Shown here one piece after another: positions 45,450 through 56,052 of a stretch of 64,000 bases of DNA. The DNA lies in NCBI RefSeq assembly GCF_030316135.1, contig NZ_CP128185.1, forward strand, positions 992,001 to 1,056,000, given 5' to 3'. Positions within the stretch are counted from its first letter, which is position 1; each line of letters starts with the position of its first letter. The position numbers and the translations under genes were made by a program. The notes under the pieces were generated by a model. The model had not been told where the DNA came from and did no database searches. It saw only the letters and a program-made list of their open reading frames with translations. This DNA comes from Aliiglaciecola sp. LCG003 (GTDB taxonomy: Bacteria; Pseudomonadota; Gammaproteobacteria; Enterobacterales; Alteromonadaceae).

Positions 45450-46178
45450 TTAAGCTCGGGTTTTGCGTGATCTTAAACCAAGCAAACCGGCTAAAAATAC
45501 CATTAATGTGGCAGGCTCAGGTACATCAATACTATTGCCTTCAACGATAGCCAACGAACAGTGATCGCCTGGTGCACATAGTGGAGAATCAGCAAGTCTT
45601 GTGAAGGTATTTGAAGCAATATCATAAACCTCAAATATAGTTTGAGTACCGCTATAACCATTTACATAAATTAGGCCGTCACTGCTAACGTCCATAGATG
45701 CATGGGTAACGGACATGGCTGCGCCTGTGTCTACTTGTTGGCATGTGCTTGTATTGGTGGCAAGCAGATTACCGCCTGTAAACACACTCGCATAAAAATT
45801 GCCATCATAATACCCGCCAACACGGCCATTTTCGCCGACACTTGTTGCAGAGCTACATACAGTCCCAAAAGACTGCGCATCTATATCATAGGTAAAAAAT
45901 CCAGCTTGTCCATATGTACGTATGAGCAGTTGGTTGTTGACCATATCAATGTCAGATCCTGAAGATATTACCTCGGGTGTGCTTATAGAATTCCAATTGC
46001 CACCTATGGTGTAATATAGTTGTGAGGTACCATCATTCCCCCAATAAAATTCACCATCGGCATCTATATCAAACATCGATATTGCATTTCGGCCAGACGA
46101 AGCTGCAGGTCCAGCTAAGTGAAACATCCATTGATCCAGGCTATCGTCATATCTATATATGTTTGCATCTTGTATCAA
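45450..46178 (-). pseudogene. PEP-CTERM exported protein missing its signal peptide
   Basis: The 242-residue open frame ends with a PEP-CTERM sorting signal (VPEPATLMVFLAGLLGLRSRKTRA), for exosortase-dependent anchoring. It contains repeated beta-propeller-like strands (YRYDDSLDQWMFHLAG; EVYDIASNTFTRLADSP). PEP-CTERM proteins need an N-terminal signal peptide; here the frame starts at a TTG with none. An exact 13-bp tandem duplication TATCAAGAGGGTC (46173-46185 and 46186-46198) sits at the break, and an in-frame TAG lies just upstream. I infer loss of the 5' end. Confidence 0.65.
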
Positions 46179-46552
46179 GAGGGTCTATCAAGAGGGTCAG
46201 AGTCATTGAAGGCCGACTGAGAAGTTCACTTTTTGGTAAAGCCAAGTTCAGGGGAAGGACATAACCATCTATAGGTGTAAAAAGCAGACAGCACAGCAGG
46301 TAGCCTGATTTCTGGCAAGAATATTAGAGCATCGTTTATGGCTTATTAAGACGATCATTCAGATTAGGTTTTGACCAAAGGGCGTGACGCCAAGGATTAA
46401 ATAACAAGATTGCAGTTACCTAATCCTTGGCTAAGCTGTGTGTTGTACAGATTCGGATTTGAATGTCTGATAAGCTGGTTCAAGTTTAAATAGAAGGGCT
46501 TGATCGTCAGCCATACAATACTCCAACTTTTATACTTAAAGAGTCACAGACT
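46179..46552. other. Intergenic with the damaged 5' flank of the PEP-CTERM gene
   Basis: 374 bp. The left part holds the second copy of the 13-bp duplication and the 16-mer shared with 44350-44365. The rest contains no recognisable gene. The promoter of the cytochrome gene probably lies near 46480-46540 but is not distinctive. Confidence 0.45.
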
Positions 46553-47665
46553 ATGCGAATTATTACCAAAACATTTGCTATAGCACTAAGCTGTTTGGCT
46601 TTCGCCAGCCTAGCGAGTGCTCCTCGGGTGTATGAAAAGCAAGATCCCCCAAGGGAGCTTACCCAAGAGCAGGCAGCTCGTGCCCAGGCTAATTACCAAA
46701 AGTACTGCAGTTTGTGTCATGGCGCAGACCGAGAAGGGCATGCTAATGATCACGCACCCTCATTGCGGGCTAAGAGTTTATTTGAATCCGGAGTACCTCA
46801 TGCTATTTTACGGCCAATGTCTTATGGACGCATAGGCACAGCAATGGCAGGCTATCTCGATGAGATGGGTGGCCCAATGACCCTTGATGAAACTTGGGAT
46901 CTAACTTATTGGCTGTTTTGGCAATCAGGCGCTGAGCGAGTCAAGTTAAGTGAAAATCCAGTGATGGGAGATGCTGAAAAAGGTGCGCTTATTTATCAGC
47001 AGAATTGTGCAACATGCCATGGCAAAGATGGGGAAGGGATCAATGCCCCTGCGCTGGGGAATCAATCTGCGCTGACTCATAATAAAGACGAGTTTATTCG
47101 TTATGCAATTGAGAAAGGCCGTGAAGGCACGCCGATGGTTTCATTTGCTAACAAACTGACAGCAGCAGAAATCGATAACGTCACAGCTTTTATTCGTAGT
47201 CGCGCCAAGGGAGTGGAAATGGAACAGACCGTACTACACGCCATGCCCACACCAGATCAGTATATTCTAAACCCAAATAATGGCGATCCCGAGTTCACTT
47301 TAACAGATGATATCTATGTTTCTTCAGACGACTTATATGCTGCGATAAAAGCTAAAAAGAAAATGATCCTACTTGATACGCGGGTTCCTTCTGTTTGGCA
47401 GCGTGGACATATTGAAGGTTCAGTGCCTTTCCCGTACTACACCGACTTAGATGACAAGATTACAGATTTGCCTAAAGACGTATACTTAGTCGGGTATTGT
47501 TCCTGCCCAAGGGCGGCAACAGAGCACATCTTCAATCAGCTCAGAGAGCGGGGCTATGAAAAAACCGCCGTGTTGTATGAAGGCATTTTTGGTTGGATGA
47601 ATCTTGGCTATCCGGTGATGACCGCAGAGGGGCAGTTTGATTTACCCGATATTGAGGAGCATTAA
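46553..47665 (+). CDS. Exported dihaem cytochrome c fused to a rhodanese domain
   Basis: 370 residues. A signal peptide (MRIITKTFAIALSCLAFASL..) is followed by two cytochrome c domains with haem motifs CSLCHGAD and CATCHGKDGEG, then a C-terminal rhodanese domain (LLDTRVPSVWQRGHIEGSVPFPYY; VYLVGYCSCPRAA with the active-site Cys). It should act in the periplasm in electron transfer, perhaps linked to sulfur-compound oxidation. The fusion is unusual; substrate unknown. It stands alone and converges on katG. Confidence 0.88.
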   Translation: MRIITKTFAIALSCLAFASLASAPRVYEKQDPPRELTQEQAARAQANYQKYCSLCHGADREGHANDHAPSLRAKSLFESGVPHAILRPMSYGRIGTAMAGYLDEMGGPMTLDETWDLTYWLFWQSGAERVKLSENPVMGDAEKGALIYQQNCATCHGKDGEGINAPALGNQSALTHNKDEFIRYAIEKGREGTPMVSFANKLTAAEIDNVTAFIRSRAKGVEMEQTVLHAMPTPDQYILNPNNGDPEFTLTDDIYVSSDDLYAAIKAKKKMILLDTRVPSVWQRGHIEGSVPFPYYTDLDDKITDLPKDVYLVGYCSCPRAATEHIFNQLRERGYEKTAVLYEGIFGWMNLGYPVMTAEGQFDLPDIEEH

Positions 47666-47704
47666 TACTGACTTCGCTCAGATACGGACATATTCAGAGC
47701 ACAA

Positions 47705-47738
47705 AAAAGCGCTGTAGCTAATAAAGCCACAGCGCTTT
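47705..47738. terminator. Shared bidirectional terminator between the cytochrome gene and katG
   Basis: AAAGCGCTGT (47705-47714) pairs with ACAGCGCTTT (47729-47738), with A residues on the left and GGTT on the right. It lies between two convergent genes and would end the minus-strand katG transcript best (T-run from the A-tract). Confidence 0.75.
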
Positions 47739-47757
47739 GGTTAGACTAGTCTAAGAC

Positions 47758-50031
47758 TTAGCGGTCTAGGTTCATAACCTTAGTCCAAGCGTTAACAAAA
47801 TCGTCAACAAACTTTTGCTTAGAGGTGTCAAAAGCATAGACTTCAGACACGGCACGCAGCTCAGAGTTTGAACCAAAAACCAAATCTACCGAGGTGGCGG
47901 TCCACTTCTGCTTACCTGATTTACGATCTAAACCTTCATACACACCATCAGTAGCTGACTTTTTCCAAACTGTGGACATGTCCAACAAGTTAACAAAGAA
48001 GTCATTATTGAGGGTACCAGGCTTGCTGGTCAGTACGCCGTGTTTAGCGCCACTGTGATTGGCACCTAATACGCGCAACCCACCTACCAATACGGTCATC
48101 TCTGGTACACTCAAATTTAATTGATCCGCTTTATCAACCAACATTTCAGTTGGTGATTTGTAGGCTGCTTCGCTATTGAAATAGTTTCTAAAACCATCGG
48201 CGCTGAGTTCAAGCAAGCTGAATGCATTTACATCAGTTTGTTGTTGAGTTGCATCACCACGACCTGATTTGAACGGAACAGTTACGCTATAGCCGGCATC
48301 TTTTGCTGCCTTTTCAATTGCTGCAGACCCGCCTAGTACTATAAGGTCAGCCAATGACACTTTGCTGCTATTGAAGAAACCGTCATTAAAATCTTTTTGA
48401 ATTGATTTCAATTTGTTCAACACTTTTTCAGTTTCAGCTGGGTTATTCACCGCCCAATCTTTTTGAGGCGAAAGTGCAATGCGTGCACCGTTCGCACCAC
48501 CACGCATATCGGTACCCCGATAGCTAGCAGCAGATGCCCAAGCGACTCGAACTAGTTCTGACACCGACAAACCTGAATCTAAAATTTTAGCCTTCAGCTT
48601 TTTAATATCACCATCATCGATTTTTGATATAGATTTTGGATCAACAGGATCTTGCCAAATCAACTCATCTTTAGGTACTTCTTTACCTAAAAAGTTGCGA
48701 GATGGTCCCATGTCTCTGTGGGTCAACTTGTACCAGGCTTTAGCAAACGCTAAACGATATTCTTCTGGATCTGCTAAGAATCGTTCCGCTATCTTACGAT
48801 ACTCAGGGTCAAACTTAAGCGCTAAGTCGGCCGTGGTCATCACAGGAGCGTTAAATTTACCTTTAACGTGAGCATCAGGTACCGCGTTGTGCAATGACTC
48901 ATCTGTTGGTATCCACTGAATTGCGCCTGCTGGACTGCGCGTTTGCTTCCATTCAAAGTTCAACAAGTTGCTTAGATAAAGCGACGTCCACATAGTAGGT
49001 GCTTGGGTCCAAGCACCTTCCAAGCCACTGGTAATAGTGTCTTCAGAATGGCCTTTACCACACTTATTTTTCCAACCCAAACCTTGTTCTTCAATACCCG
49101 CGCCAGCAGGCTCTGAATCTAAACAATCTTGAGGTTTGTGTGCGCCGTGCATTTTACCGAAGGTGTGACCACCTGCAATGAGTGCCAACGTTTCTTCGTC
49201 ATTCATGGCCATACGGCTAAATGCAACGCGAATATTCTTGGCTGAACCTAGCGGATCTGGTACGCCTTTTGGCCCTTCGGGATTGACGTAGATAAGACCC
49301 ATGTGAGTAGCGCCTAAAGGACGTTCTAGTTTACCATCCTTGTCTTCGCGGTCACTGGCCAGCATTTCTACTTCCGGACCCCAATACACCATGTCTGGTT
49401 CCCAGTCATCATTACGGCCACCGGCAAATCCAAAGGTTTTAAAGCCCATATTTTCAAGTGCAACATTGCCCGCCAGAACGATTAGGTCAGACCAAGATAT
49501 GGCCTCTCCATACTTTTGTTTGATTGGCCAAAGTAATCGACGTGCTTTATCTAAACTAGCATTATCTGGCCAGCTGTTTAGCGGCTCAAAACGTTGCTGT
49601 CCACCGCCAGCTCCGCCACGACCGTCTAGTGTGCGATAGGTACCTGCACTATGCCAAGTCATACGAATAAAGAATGGTCCATAGTTGCCAAAATCAGCAG
49701 GCCACCAATCTTGAGAGGTGGTTAATAGGGCATTGATGTCCTGTTTAACTGAATCTAGGTCTAGGCCTTCAAATGCTGCTTTATAATCGAAATCTGGGCC
49801 ATAGGGGTTTGAGCGTGAATCATGATCACGCAGAGCAAATAAATCCAGTTGGTCAGGCCACCAAAATTGATTATTTCTAACCTGAGCTCCTTTTGGCACA
49901 CCCACGACAGCTGGGCCTTTAGGTTTTGTCATTTCGGCTTTTTTATTATCATCTGCAAGTGCAGCACCGGACATCAGCACCATGCTGACTACCCCTGCAA
50001 GAGTCGTTTTGTAAAATCGTAATTTTTTCAT
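47758..50031 (-). CDS. katG: Catalase-peroxidase with signal peptide (periplasmic KatG)
   Basis: Destroys hydrogen peroxide and some organic peroxides using haem. The 757 residues begin with a clear signal peptide ([25 protein letters not shown]), so it is exported, unlike E. coli KatG and like KatP/secreted KatG forms. The active-site block [21 protein letters not shown] (the Tyr of the Met-Tyr-Trp crosslink) and the proximal [12 protein letters not shown] are intact. Both the N- and C-terminal peroxidase halves are present. Confidence 0.96.
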   Translation of the reverse strand: MKKLRFYKTTLAGVVSMVLMSGAALADDNKKAEMTKPKGPAVVGVPKGAQVRNNQFWWPDQLDLFALRDHDSRSNPYGPDFDYKAAFEGLDLDSVKQDINALLTTSQDWWPADFGNYGPFFIRMTWHSAGTYRTLDGRGGAGGGQQRFEPLNSWPDNASLDKARRLLWPIKQKYGEAISWSDLIVLAGNVALENMGFKTFGFAGGRNDDWEPDMVYWGPEVEMLASDREDKDGKLERPLGATHMGLIYVNPEGPKGVPDPLGSAKNIRVAFSRMAMNDEETLALIAGGHTFGKMHGAHKPQDCLDSEPAGAGIEEQGLGWKNKCGKGHSEDTITSGLEGAWTQAPTMWTSLYLSNLLNFEWKQTRSPAGAIQWIPTDESLHNAVPDAHVKGKFNAPVMTTADLALKFDPEYRKIAERFLADPEEYRLAFAKAWYKLTHRDMGPSRNFLGKEVPKDELIWQDPVDPKSISKIDDGDIKKLKAKILDSGLSVSELVRVAWASAASYRGTDMRGGANGARIALSPQKDWAVNNPAETEKVLNKLKSIQKDFNDGFFNSSKVSLADLIVLGGSAAIEKAAKDAGYSVTVPFKSGRGDATQQQTDVNAFSLLELSADGFRNYFNSEAAYKSPTEMLVDKADQLNLSVPEMTVLVGGLRVLGANHSGAKHGVLTSKPGTLNNDFFVNLLDMSTVWKKSATDGVYEGLDRKSGKQKWTATSVDLVFGSNSELRAVSEVYAFDTSKQKFVDDFVNAWTKVMNLDR

Positions 50032-50860
50032 TGTTAACTTCCTTAAAAGTGACGAATCTGGGTAGCCTCAGCAGCACTAAGACTCACCGTATCGCTCAGT
50101 ACACTCTATTATTGAGGCACTGAGCTGCAGACCTTTCCCCAAGCAGCTTGATTATTATGTTGCTGCCTGAAATACAAAATCATAGAAATGTTAGCTGAAA
50201 TACTTGTTAAATGAGTGTTAAATAAAGCGATTACACTAATAGAAAAACTTGATGCTAGAAATAGCCGGTGCAGAGATAACCTCAAAATATACAGACACCC
50301 ATCATGAAATAATCCCACTTGGTTATTGCAAAATGGTAACAACCACCAATGCACCTAATCCCTTTTTCCCACTTACCATCTCAATATTAAGGGTAATTAA
50401 GCTTAGTGTTTTGACTCAGATCAAGTTACTAACATTGGTATTTTTTCAGGAGTCATTACATGGAAGGATAATCACATCAATTTCTAGAGTGCTTATTAAA
50501 TATCTTGGAACCCTAAATATTGTAAAGTCTAAAATCTTACTCTAATGTTATTGAGGGGCTTAATATTTAATCTACTTTAGGATTTGGTAAATAAAGGGCA
50601 CTCATAGTATGTCTATATATAAAAAAGCACCGTTAATAAAGAGCTAAGAAACGTCAGATATGATCGAGATCAGGTTAAGAGCATAAAGTGGACCAAATTA
50701 TTATTTGCATTTAAATCAACTGGTTAGGTTAATTTTGTGTGATTTTTTTGATGGGGTGTTAAATAATTGGACAGAAATAAAAGACAGCGTGGTGATTATT
50801 TTTATCGCAACGGTAGAGTTTAAATATAGCTATTAAAGTGGCAGGCAACAGCTCGGTTGT
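50032..50860. other. 829-bp intergenic region upstream of katG
   Basis: AT-rich. Short open frames here lack ribosome binding sites and family resemblance, so I do not call genes. It must hold the katG promoter on the minus strand; I could not pick a convincing OxyR site. Confidence 0.45.
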
Positions 50861-52114
50861 TTATTTTACAGAACCAAAAATGGCATCCCACTGTTTATCT
50901 AATTGTATGTGTGCAGCCGCAAGTGATACTGCTTTATACAGGCTGTTTTCTTTGATCACCATGCCAAATCGAAGCAGTTTTTCTAAGGCATCTTCTATTT
51001 CAAAATCCATTTCAAAATTAAATTTTGTAGCGATCCATTGTTCAATGTGCTGATCTAATTGCTCGCGACTAATGGGCTGATGACTAGTCAGTAAGAAGTA
51101 ATAAGCCAGAATCGCTTCTTTGCACTCCTCTTCTTCGGCAGCGTCAATCAGGTGATGAAAAACACCTGCATTGTTGTCGAGGTTTTTAAAATAGAGATTA
51201 TCCGCTAGGGCTTTCATAAATTTTAACTTGCGGTTTTTGAATTTACTCCATTCCTTGAAAATAAATCCACCTAACACTCCCGCACCTGCGCACAATGCGA
51301 TGAGTTCTTGGGTACCAATAGTCACAGCTTTATCAGACAAGCCAATCCAGTAACTGATAATACCCGCAAGTAACAGCATCGAAGCGCCCAGTTTGGTGAC
51401 TAACACTACTGTACCGCCTACTAAAGCCGAGCCGCCAATTATGGCCTTGTCTAGGGTGCGCATGCGAATTTCACTATTGGGAAATAGCATTTCAAGATCC
51501 GCTTTAGGGACATTTTGGAACAATTTAATAATGGTGGAATCAGGTTCGAAATTGAGATTTTTATGTTTCTTGGCGGTAAAATACTCTGCACTTTTGAACT
51601 TGATGTAAACAGCAACTTTGTCGTAATTTGTAAAGCTCACTATCTGTTTTCTTAGCCCCCAAAACTTACTTAAGGTCTCGGTTTTTTGATATTCCCCGCG
51701 GCGATAGAACACCACTTCAGCGAAGTCTTCAAATTCAACTTCCAATCTTACTTTAAACAACGACTCTTCATTCAACGCCTCTAGTAAGTCTTGCTCGGTG
51801 ACTTTTTCAAAGTTTGCGGCGTTTAATACTTGCGCGAATGTTTGTGCAAAGACCTGTTGTTGGTTGTTTAAATCTTGTGTGTTTGAGCGATAAACAGACA
51901 AGGTGTCGGAATTGGGAGCAAAGGGCGCATAATTGTCTTTTAGCACCTCAAGGGTCTGATGATATTCAAAATGGATTGTACTGACTAATATCTTACACAA
52001 GTCTAGAAAAGCCGTTTTATCCCCTTCGTTTAACTCTCCGTGCTCTACGCAAGCCTTGATTAAGTCGGCCTTGCGCAAGGGGATAAAGCGCTCTTTGCTG
52101 ATACTTTGCTGCAT
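50861..52114 (-). CDS. DUF3754-type membrane protein
   Basis: 417 residues with a soluble N-terminal half (KERFIPLRKADLIKAC; FEDFAEVVFYRRGEYQKTETLSKFWGLRK, TNYDKVAVYIKFKSAEYF) and two membrane helices around 235-290 (GGSALVGGTVVLVTKLGASMLLLAG; AGAGVLGGFIF). A helical tail with a winged-helix-like end follows. The layout fits DUF3754 (TMEM143-like) proteins. Function unknown. It follows the FAD dehydrogenase gene on the same strand by 33 bp, so they may be co-transcribed. Confidence 0.75.
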   Translation of the reverse strand: MQQSISKERFIPLRKADLIKACVEHGELNEGDKTAFLDLCKILVSTIHFEYHQTLEVLKDNYAPFAPNSDTLSVYRSNTQDLNNQQQVFAQTFAQVLNAANFEKVTEQDLLEALNEESLFKVRLEVEFEDFAEVVFYRRGEYQKTETLSKFWGLRKQIVSFTNYDKVAVYIKFKSAEYFTAKKHKNLNFEPDSTIIKLFQNVPKADLEMLFPNSEIRMRTLDKAIIGGSALVGGTVVLVTKLGASMLLLAGIISYWIGLSDKAVTIGTQELIALCAGAGVLGGFIFKEWSKFKNRKLKFMKALADNLYFKNLDNNAGVFHHLIDAAEEEECKEAILAYYFLLTSHQPISREQLDQHIEQWIATKFNFEMDFEIEDALEKLLRFGMVIKENSLYKAVSLAAAHIQLDKQWDAIFGSVK

Positions 52115-52147
52115 CTGAGTGACTAGCCTATTGCCAATTGGATTGGG

Positions 52148-53767
52148 TTAATCTTGATTAACTATGGCCAAGGCCACGGCCTCTGCGACACGAATGCCAT
52201 CGATGCCTGCTGACCATATGCCGCCAGCATAGCCTGCTCCTTCTCCGGCTGGATACAAACCTTGCACATTAACACTTTGATAGTCTTCACCGCGCTTGAT
52301 GCAAATAGGTGAAGAGGTGCGGGTTTCAACTCCGGTCAATAACCCGTCGGCTTTAGCAAATCCCTTTATTTGACGATCAAAAGCAGGTATCGCCTCACGA
52401 ATCGCCTGAGACACAAAATCGGGCACTACTTTGTTTAAATCAGTTAAGGACACCCCCGGCGTATAAGAGGGGGTCACCTCGCCTAGTTCAGCACTGGGTT
52501 TGCCGGCTAAAAAGTCGCCAATTAATTGCGCTGGCGCATGGTAGTTTTCGCCTCCAACTTTAAAGGCTAATGCTTCTAAACGGCGCTGCAATTCAATTCC
52601 CGCCAAAGGATGGCCGGGATAATCCTGTTCAGGGGTAATGCCGACGACTATGGCACTGTTAGCATTACGTTCGTGACGAGAATATTGACTCATCCCATTG
52701 GTGACGACCCTGCCAGGCTCAGATGCGGCCGCGACCACAGTGCCGCCAGGACACATACAAAAACTATACACCGTGCGCCCGTTTTTACAGTGATGGACTA
52801 GTTTGTAGTCTGCGGCACCCAAAATTGGATTCCCAGCGTTATCGCCAAAACGGCAGCGGTCGATCATGCTTTGCTCATGTTCAATTCGAAACCCCACCGA
52901 AAACGGTTTGGCTTCAATATAAACACCTTGCTCATAGAGTGCGGTAAAGGTATCGCGGGCGCTGTGGCCGATGGCCAACACAACCTGTTCACAGCTTAGG
53001 TAGTCGCCTCCGGATAGATGCAACCCTTTGATTTTATAGCCTTCATTGAGAGGGTCTAAATCCAACTTTTTAACTCGGGTACTAAAGCGAAATTCACCGC
53101 CAAGATCAATGATGTTCTGACGCATTTTTTCGACCATATTGACTAACTTGAAAGTACCAATATGGGGTTTACTCACATACATTATTTCTTCAGGCGCGCC
53201 TGCGGCTACAAATTCATGCAGTACCTTGCGACCATAGTGTTTTCTGTCCTTCACCTGACTATATAGTTTGCCATCCGAAAAGGTGCCTGCGCCACCCTCA
53301 CCAAACTGTACATTTGATTCTGGATTGAGTGGCTTTTTACGCCAAAATCCAAAGGTGTCTTTGGTGCGTTCACGGACTTCTTTGCCGCGCTCCAGCACTA
53401 TAGGTCTGAAGCCCATTTGAGCTAATACTAAGGCCGCAAATAAACCGCAAGGACCAAGGCCAATAACCACTGGTCTGTGCTTAAGCTCAGCAGGTGCTTG
53501 GGCGACAAATTTGTAGCGCATATCAGGCGTGATACGAACGCGGGGATCATCAGCAAATTGCTCTAATAGTTCAGCTTGATTTCCCACTTCGACGTCGAGG
53601 GTGTAAATGAGCTGAATATCTCTATTGTTACGTGCATCATAACCGCGCTTGAACATATTGAATGATAGTAATTGGCTTTTACTAATATTGAGTTTGCTTA
53701 AAATAGCATGCTCAAGGGCCTGTTCATCATGATCCAGGGGTAATTTAACATCGGTTAAACGTAACAT
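52148..53767 (-). CDS. FAD-dependent dehydrogenase of the COG2509 type
   Basis: 539 residues. An N-terminal ~90-residue domain precedes the FAD fold (PVVIGLGPCGLFAALVLAQMGFRPIVLERG), then NVQFGEGGAGTFSDGKLYSQ, a conserved FCMCPGGTVVAAASE and the C-terminal GLYPAGEGAGYAGGIWSAGIDGIRVAEA. All are hallmarks of this uncharacterised NAD(P)/FAD oxidoreductase family. No substrate can be assigned. It is a complete, common gammaproteobacterial gene. Confidence 0.9.
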   Translation of the reverse strand: MLRLTDVKLPLDHDEQALEHAILSKLNISKSQLLSFNMFKRGYDARNNRDIQLIYTLDVEVGNQAELLEQFADDPRVRITPDMRYKFVAQAPAELKHRPVVIGLGPCGLFAALVLAQMGFRPIVLERGKEVRERTKDTFGFWRKKPLNPESNVQFGEGGAGTFSDGKLYSQVKDRKHYGRKVLHEFVAAGAPEEIMYVSKPHIGTFKLVNMVEKMRQNIIDLGGEFRFSTRVKKLDLDPLNEGYKIKGLHLSGGDYLSCEQVVLAIGHSARDTFTALYEQGVYIEAKPFSVGFRIEHEQSMIDRCRFGDNAGNPILGAADYKLVHHCKNGRTVYSFCMCPGGTVVAAASEPGRVVTNGMSQYSRHERNANSAIVVGITPEQDYPGHPLAGIELQRRLEALAFKVGGENYHAPAQLIGDFLAGKPSAELGEVTPSYTPGVSLTDLNKVVPDFVSQAIREAIPAFDRQIKGFAKADGLLTGVETRTSSPICIKRGEDYQSVNVQGLYPAGEGAGYAGGIWSAGIDGIRVAEAVALAIVNQD

Positions 53768-53980
53768 ATTAGATTTACTCTTTAAAACGCCGGACAGCCT
53801 TTCTGCCAGGGCACGATATTTTAAATCAGATGCACCGGTTTAGATAGCCTTGTTTAGCCAGTGTGGCTCAGTTGTGTGAGCTATCAGTTTGAGGCAGACA
53901 AAGTGGCAAAGAAACTTGTTTTTTGACGGGGCTACTTTAAACTTGGGACCGATATTGAATCATGAAATTTTTATCCCACA

Positions 53981-54304
53981 ATGACCTTTGTAGTGACCGA
54001 CAATTGCATAAAATGCAAATATACAGATTGTGTTGCCGTTTGCCCCGTTGACGCTTTTTTTGAGGGACCAAATTTTTTGGTGATCGATCCTATAATTTGT
54101 ATCGACTGCGCGTTGTGCGTACCAGAGTGCCCAGCAGATGCGATTTTTCAAGACACTGAGTTGCCAGCAGAGCAAATAGAGTTTTTGGAAATCAATGCAC
54201 AATTGTGTCAGCAGTGGCCGAATATTACTGAAATAAAAGCCCCGCCCGAAGATGCCGATAAATGGAACGGAGTCCCTGACAAACTGGCGTTACTTGAGCC
54301 TTAG
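53981..54304 (+). CDS. fdxA: Ferredoxin with [3Fe-4S] and [4Fe-4S] clusters
   Basis: 107 residues. The first cluster region reads [18 protein letters not shown] and the second [16 protein letters not shown], the seven-iron ferredoxin pattern, followed by the typical FdxA tail ([20 protein letters not shown]). It carries low-potential electrons in the cytoplasm. It stands alone and converges on rlmE. Confidence 0.95.
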   Translation: MTFVVTDNCIKCKYTDCVAVCPVDAFFEGPNFLVIDPIICIDCALCVPECPADAIFQDTELPAEQIEFLEINAQLCQQWPNITEIKAPPEDADKWNGVPDKLALLEP

Positions 54305-54315
54305 ATGATTTGGTA

Positions 54316-54936
54316 TTATCCTTTAAATCCTTTGGCCACAAGATAAACTTCACGAGAGCGGGGACGAGAGGCAGCTGGCTTGCGTACTAGTACCTTATCG
54401 AAAGAGCTGCGTACGTCTTTGCTATATTCTTCATAGCCCACACCTTGGAACACTTTTGCACAAAAGCTACCTCCTGGTTTTAGCACGTTGCGGGCCATAT
54501 CTAGGGCTAACTCTACAAGATAAATAGAGGCGTACTGATCGGTTGCGTTTACACCACTGAGGTTTGGCGCCATGTCAGAAATCACTAGGTCGACCTTTTT
54601 GTTATCTAAGCTGCTGAGTATTTCATCGTAAACAGCTTCTTCGGTAAAATCACCTTGGATAAAGGTCACGCCTGCGATCCCATCCATTGGCAGAATATCA
54701 GATGCGATAACGGTACCGCTGTCACCAACTAACGGGGCGACAATTTGTGACCAACCGCCAGGCGCAGAACCCAAGTCCATCACTATGCTGCCGGGACGGA
54801 TCAACTTATCTTTTTCGTTGATTTCGATCAGTTTATAACTGGCACGAGAGCGATAACCGTCTATTTGGGCCTTCTTCACATAAGGATCGTTGACGTGTTC
54901 GTCCATCCATTTTTTACTGGTTTTTGATCGGGCCAT
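54316..54936 (-). CDS. rlmE: 23S rRNA 2'-O-methyltransferase (U2552), FtsJ/RrmJ
   Basis: Methylates the ribose of U2552 in 23S rRNA late in 50S assembly. The 206 residues contain [15 protein letters not shown] (catalytic Lys), the SAM motif [29 protein letters not shown] and [11 protein letters not shown], giving the K-D-K-E tetrad of the family. It is complete. In many relatives ftsH follows rlmE; here it does not. Confidence 0.96.
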   Translation of the reverse strand: MARSKTSKKWMDEHVNDPYVKKAQIDGYRSRASYKLIEINEKDKLIRPGSIVMDLGSAPGGWSQIVAPLVGDSGTVIASDILPMDGIAGVTFIQGDFTEEAVYDEILSSLDNKKVDLVISDMAPNLSGVNATDQYASIYLVELALDMARNVLKPGGSFCAKVFQGVGYEEYSKDVRSSFDKVLVRKPAASRPRSREVYLVAKGFKG

Positions 54937-55217
54937 AATGTGGGTCTACTTTTAGTATCGCGAAAACGGCACGTATTGTAAGCCTGCAGGTCGGATTTGC
55001 CAATTCCTTAGGCTTTTAAACAGCTCATTTATTTCGGATCTAGAATATTTAGCTGCTTTTCACCTGACTTAGATAGTTCAAAGCGCTACAATTGACCTCA
55101 TCGAAAGCCTATTATTTACCTTTTGCCGCCGGCACTGGCTAGAAACTTGATGATTCATATTCCGGTATTCTTGTTGCGCTTCGACTATCTCAAACAGCCA
55201 TTTAAAGACACGTAAAT

Positions 55218-55961
55218 ATGAAACTAGACGATATCAAGAAACTACATCAAAAAAAATACCGCTCACAATTAGGCTATTATTTAGTGGAGGGTGAACATCT
55301 TGTTCTTGAGTTACTAAAAGCGGCAAAAACCCATTCTAATTTAATTGACATAAAATTGTATGTTACTGAAGAGTATCAACAATGGACGAGTCAGTTGAAT
55401 ACGGATTTCAGCATTATCGTTATTAACAAAAAACAAATGGCCCATATCAGCGATACTAAAACGCCCCAAGGGATCCTAGCCTGTGTGCCGTTACCCCAAT
55501 TAAAAGATAATACAGCGATAAGCAAGCAAGGTGAGCGTTTTATTTATCTGCACGAAGTGCAAGATCCTGGCAATCTGGGCACCATATTAAGAACCTTGGC
55601 GTGGTTCGGCAACTTCCGTTTATTGCTGAGTCCGAACAGCGTTGATCCATTCAACCCAAAAGTTGTCCGAGCCAGTATGGGCGCGATTTTCCATGTGCCA
55701 ATTGAATTAGATGTGGAATTAGAAGACTTACAATCGCGTTTTAAAAAGTTCGCCTATTTAGATATGCAAGGATGCAAAGTAAACACACCTAAGTTTGCAA
55801 ATTATGATTGTTATTTATTTGGTAACGAAGCCCGTGGCGTGCCCCTTAACGCTCTGCAAGCGTTTAATGCCGATGCCTTTACTATCGAAGGGAGCGGAAA
55901 TATCGATTCACTCAATTTAGCCAGTGCAGTCAATATATGTGTGTATCAGTTGTCGGTGTGA
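55218..55961 (+). CDS. SpoU/TrmH-family RNA 2'-O-methyltransferase
   Basis: 247 residues. An N-terminal substrate-binding part (KKYRSQLGYYLVEGEHLVLEL) precedes the SPOUT knot with its three motifs: VQDPGNLGTILRTLAWFG, NPKVVRASMGAIFHVP and FGNEARGVPL...DSLNLASAVNICVYQL. It methylates a ribose in tRNA or rRNA; the exact target is not deducible. It is complete and a single gene. Confidence 0.9.
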   Translation: MKLDDIKKLHQKKYRSQLGYYLVEGEHLVLELLKAAKTHSNLIDIKLYVTEEYQQWTSQLNTDFSIIVINKKQMAHISDTKTPQGILACVPLPQLKDNTAISKQGERFIYLHEVQDPGNLGTILRTLAWFGNFRLLLSPNSVDPFNPKVVRASMGAIFHVPIELDVELEDLQSRFKKFAYLDMQGCKVNTPKFANYDCYLFGNEARGVPLNALQAFNADAFTIEGSGNIDSLNLASAVNICVYQLSV

Positions 55962-56002
55962 TCAGAGTATCTAGGTGCTTGGATTTATTGCAGGCGCATA
56001 GT

Positions 56003-56029
56003 AAAAAGCCCCAGTAAATACATGGGGCT
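56003..56029 (-). terminator. Rho-independent terminator of the PEP-CTERM gene
   Basis: On the minus strand, AGCCCCA (56029-56023) pairs with TGGGGCT (56013-56007) and is followed by TTTTA. It is a clean terminator 24 bp after the stop codon. Confidence 0.75.
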
Positions 56030-56052
56030 ACAAAACTCTGGTAAAGAAATAC

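Noticed and set aside
50249-50545. 98-aa open frame upstream of katG
   Set aside because: No ribosome binding site, no recognisable domain, and composition like the surrounding non-coding DNA.
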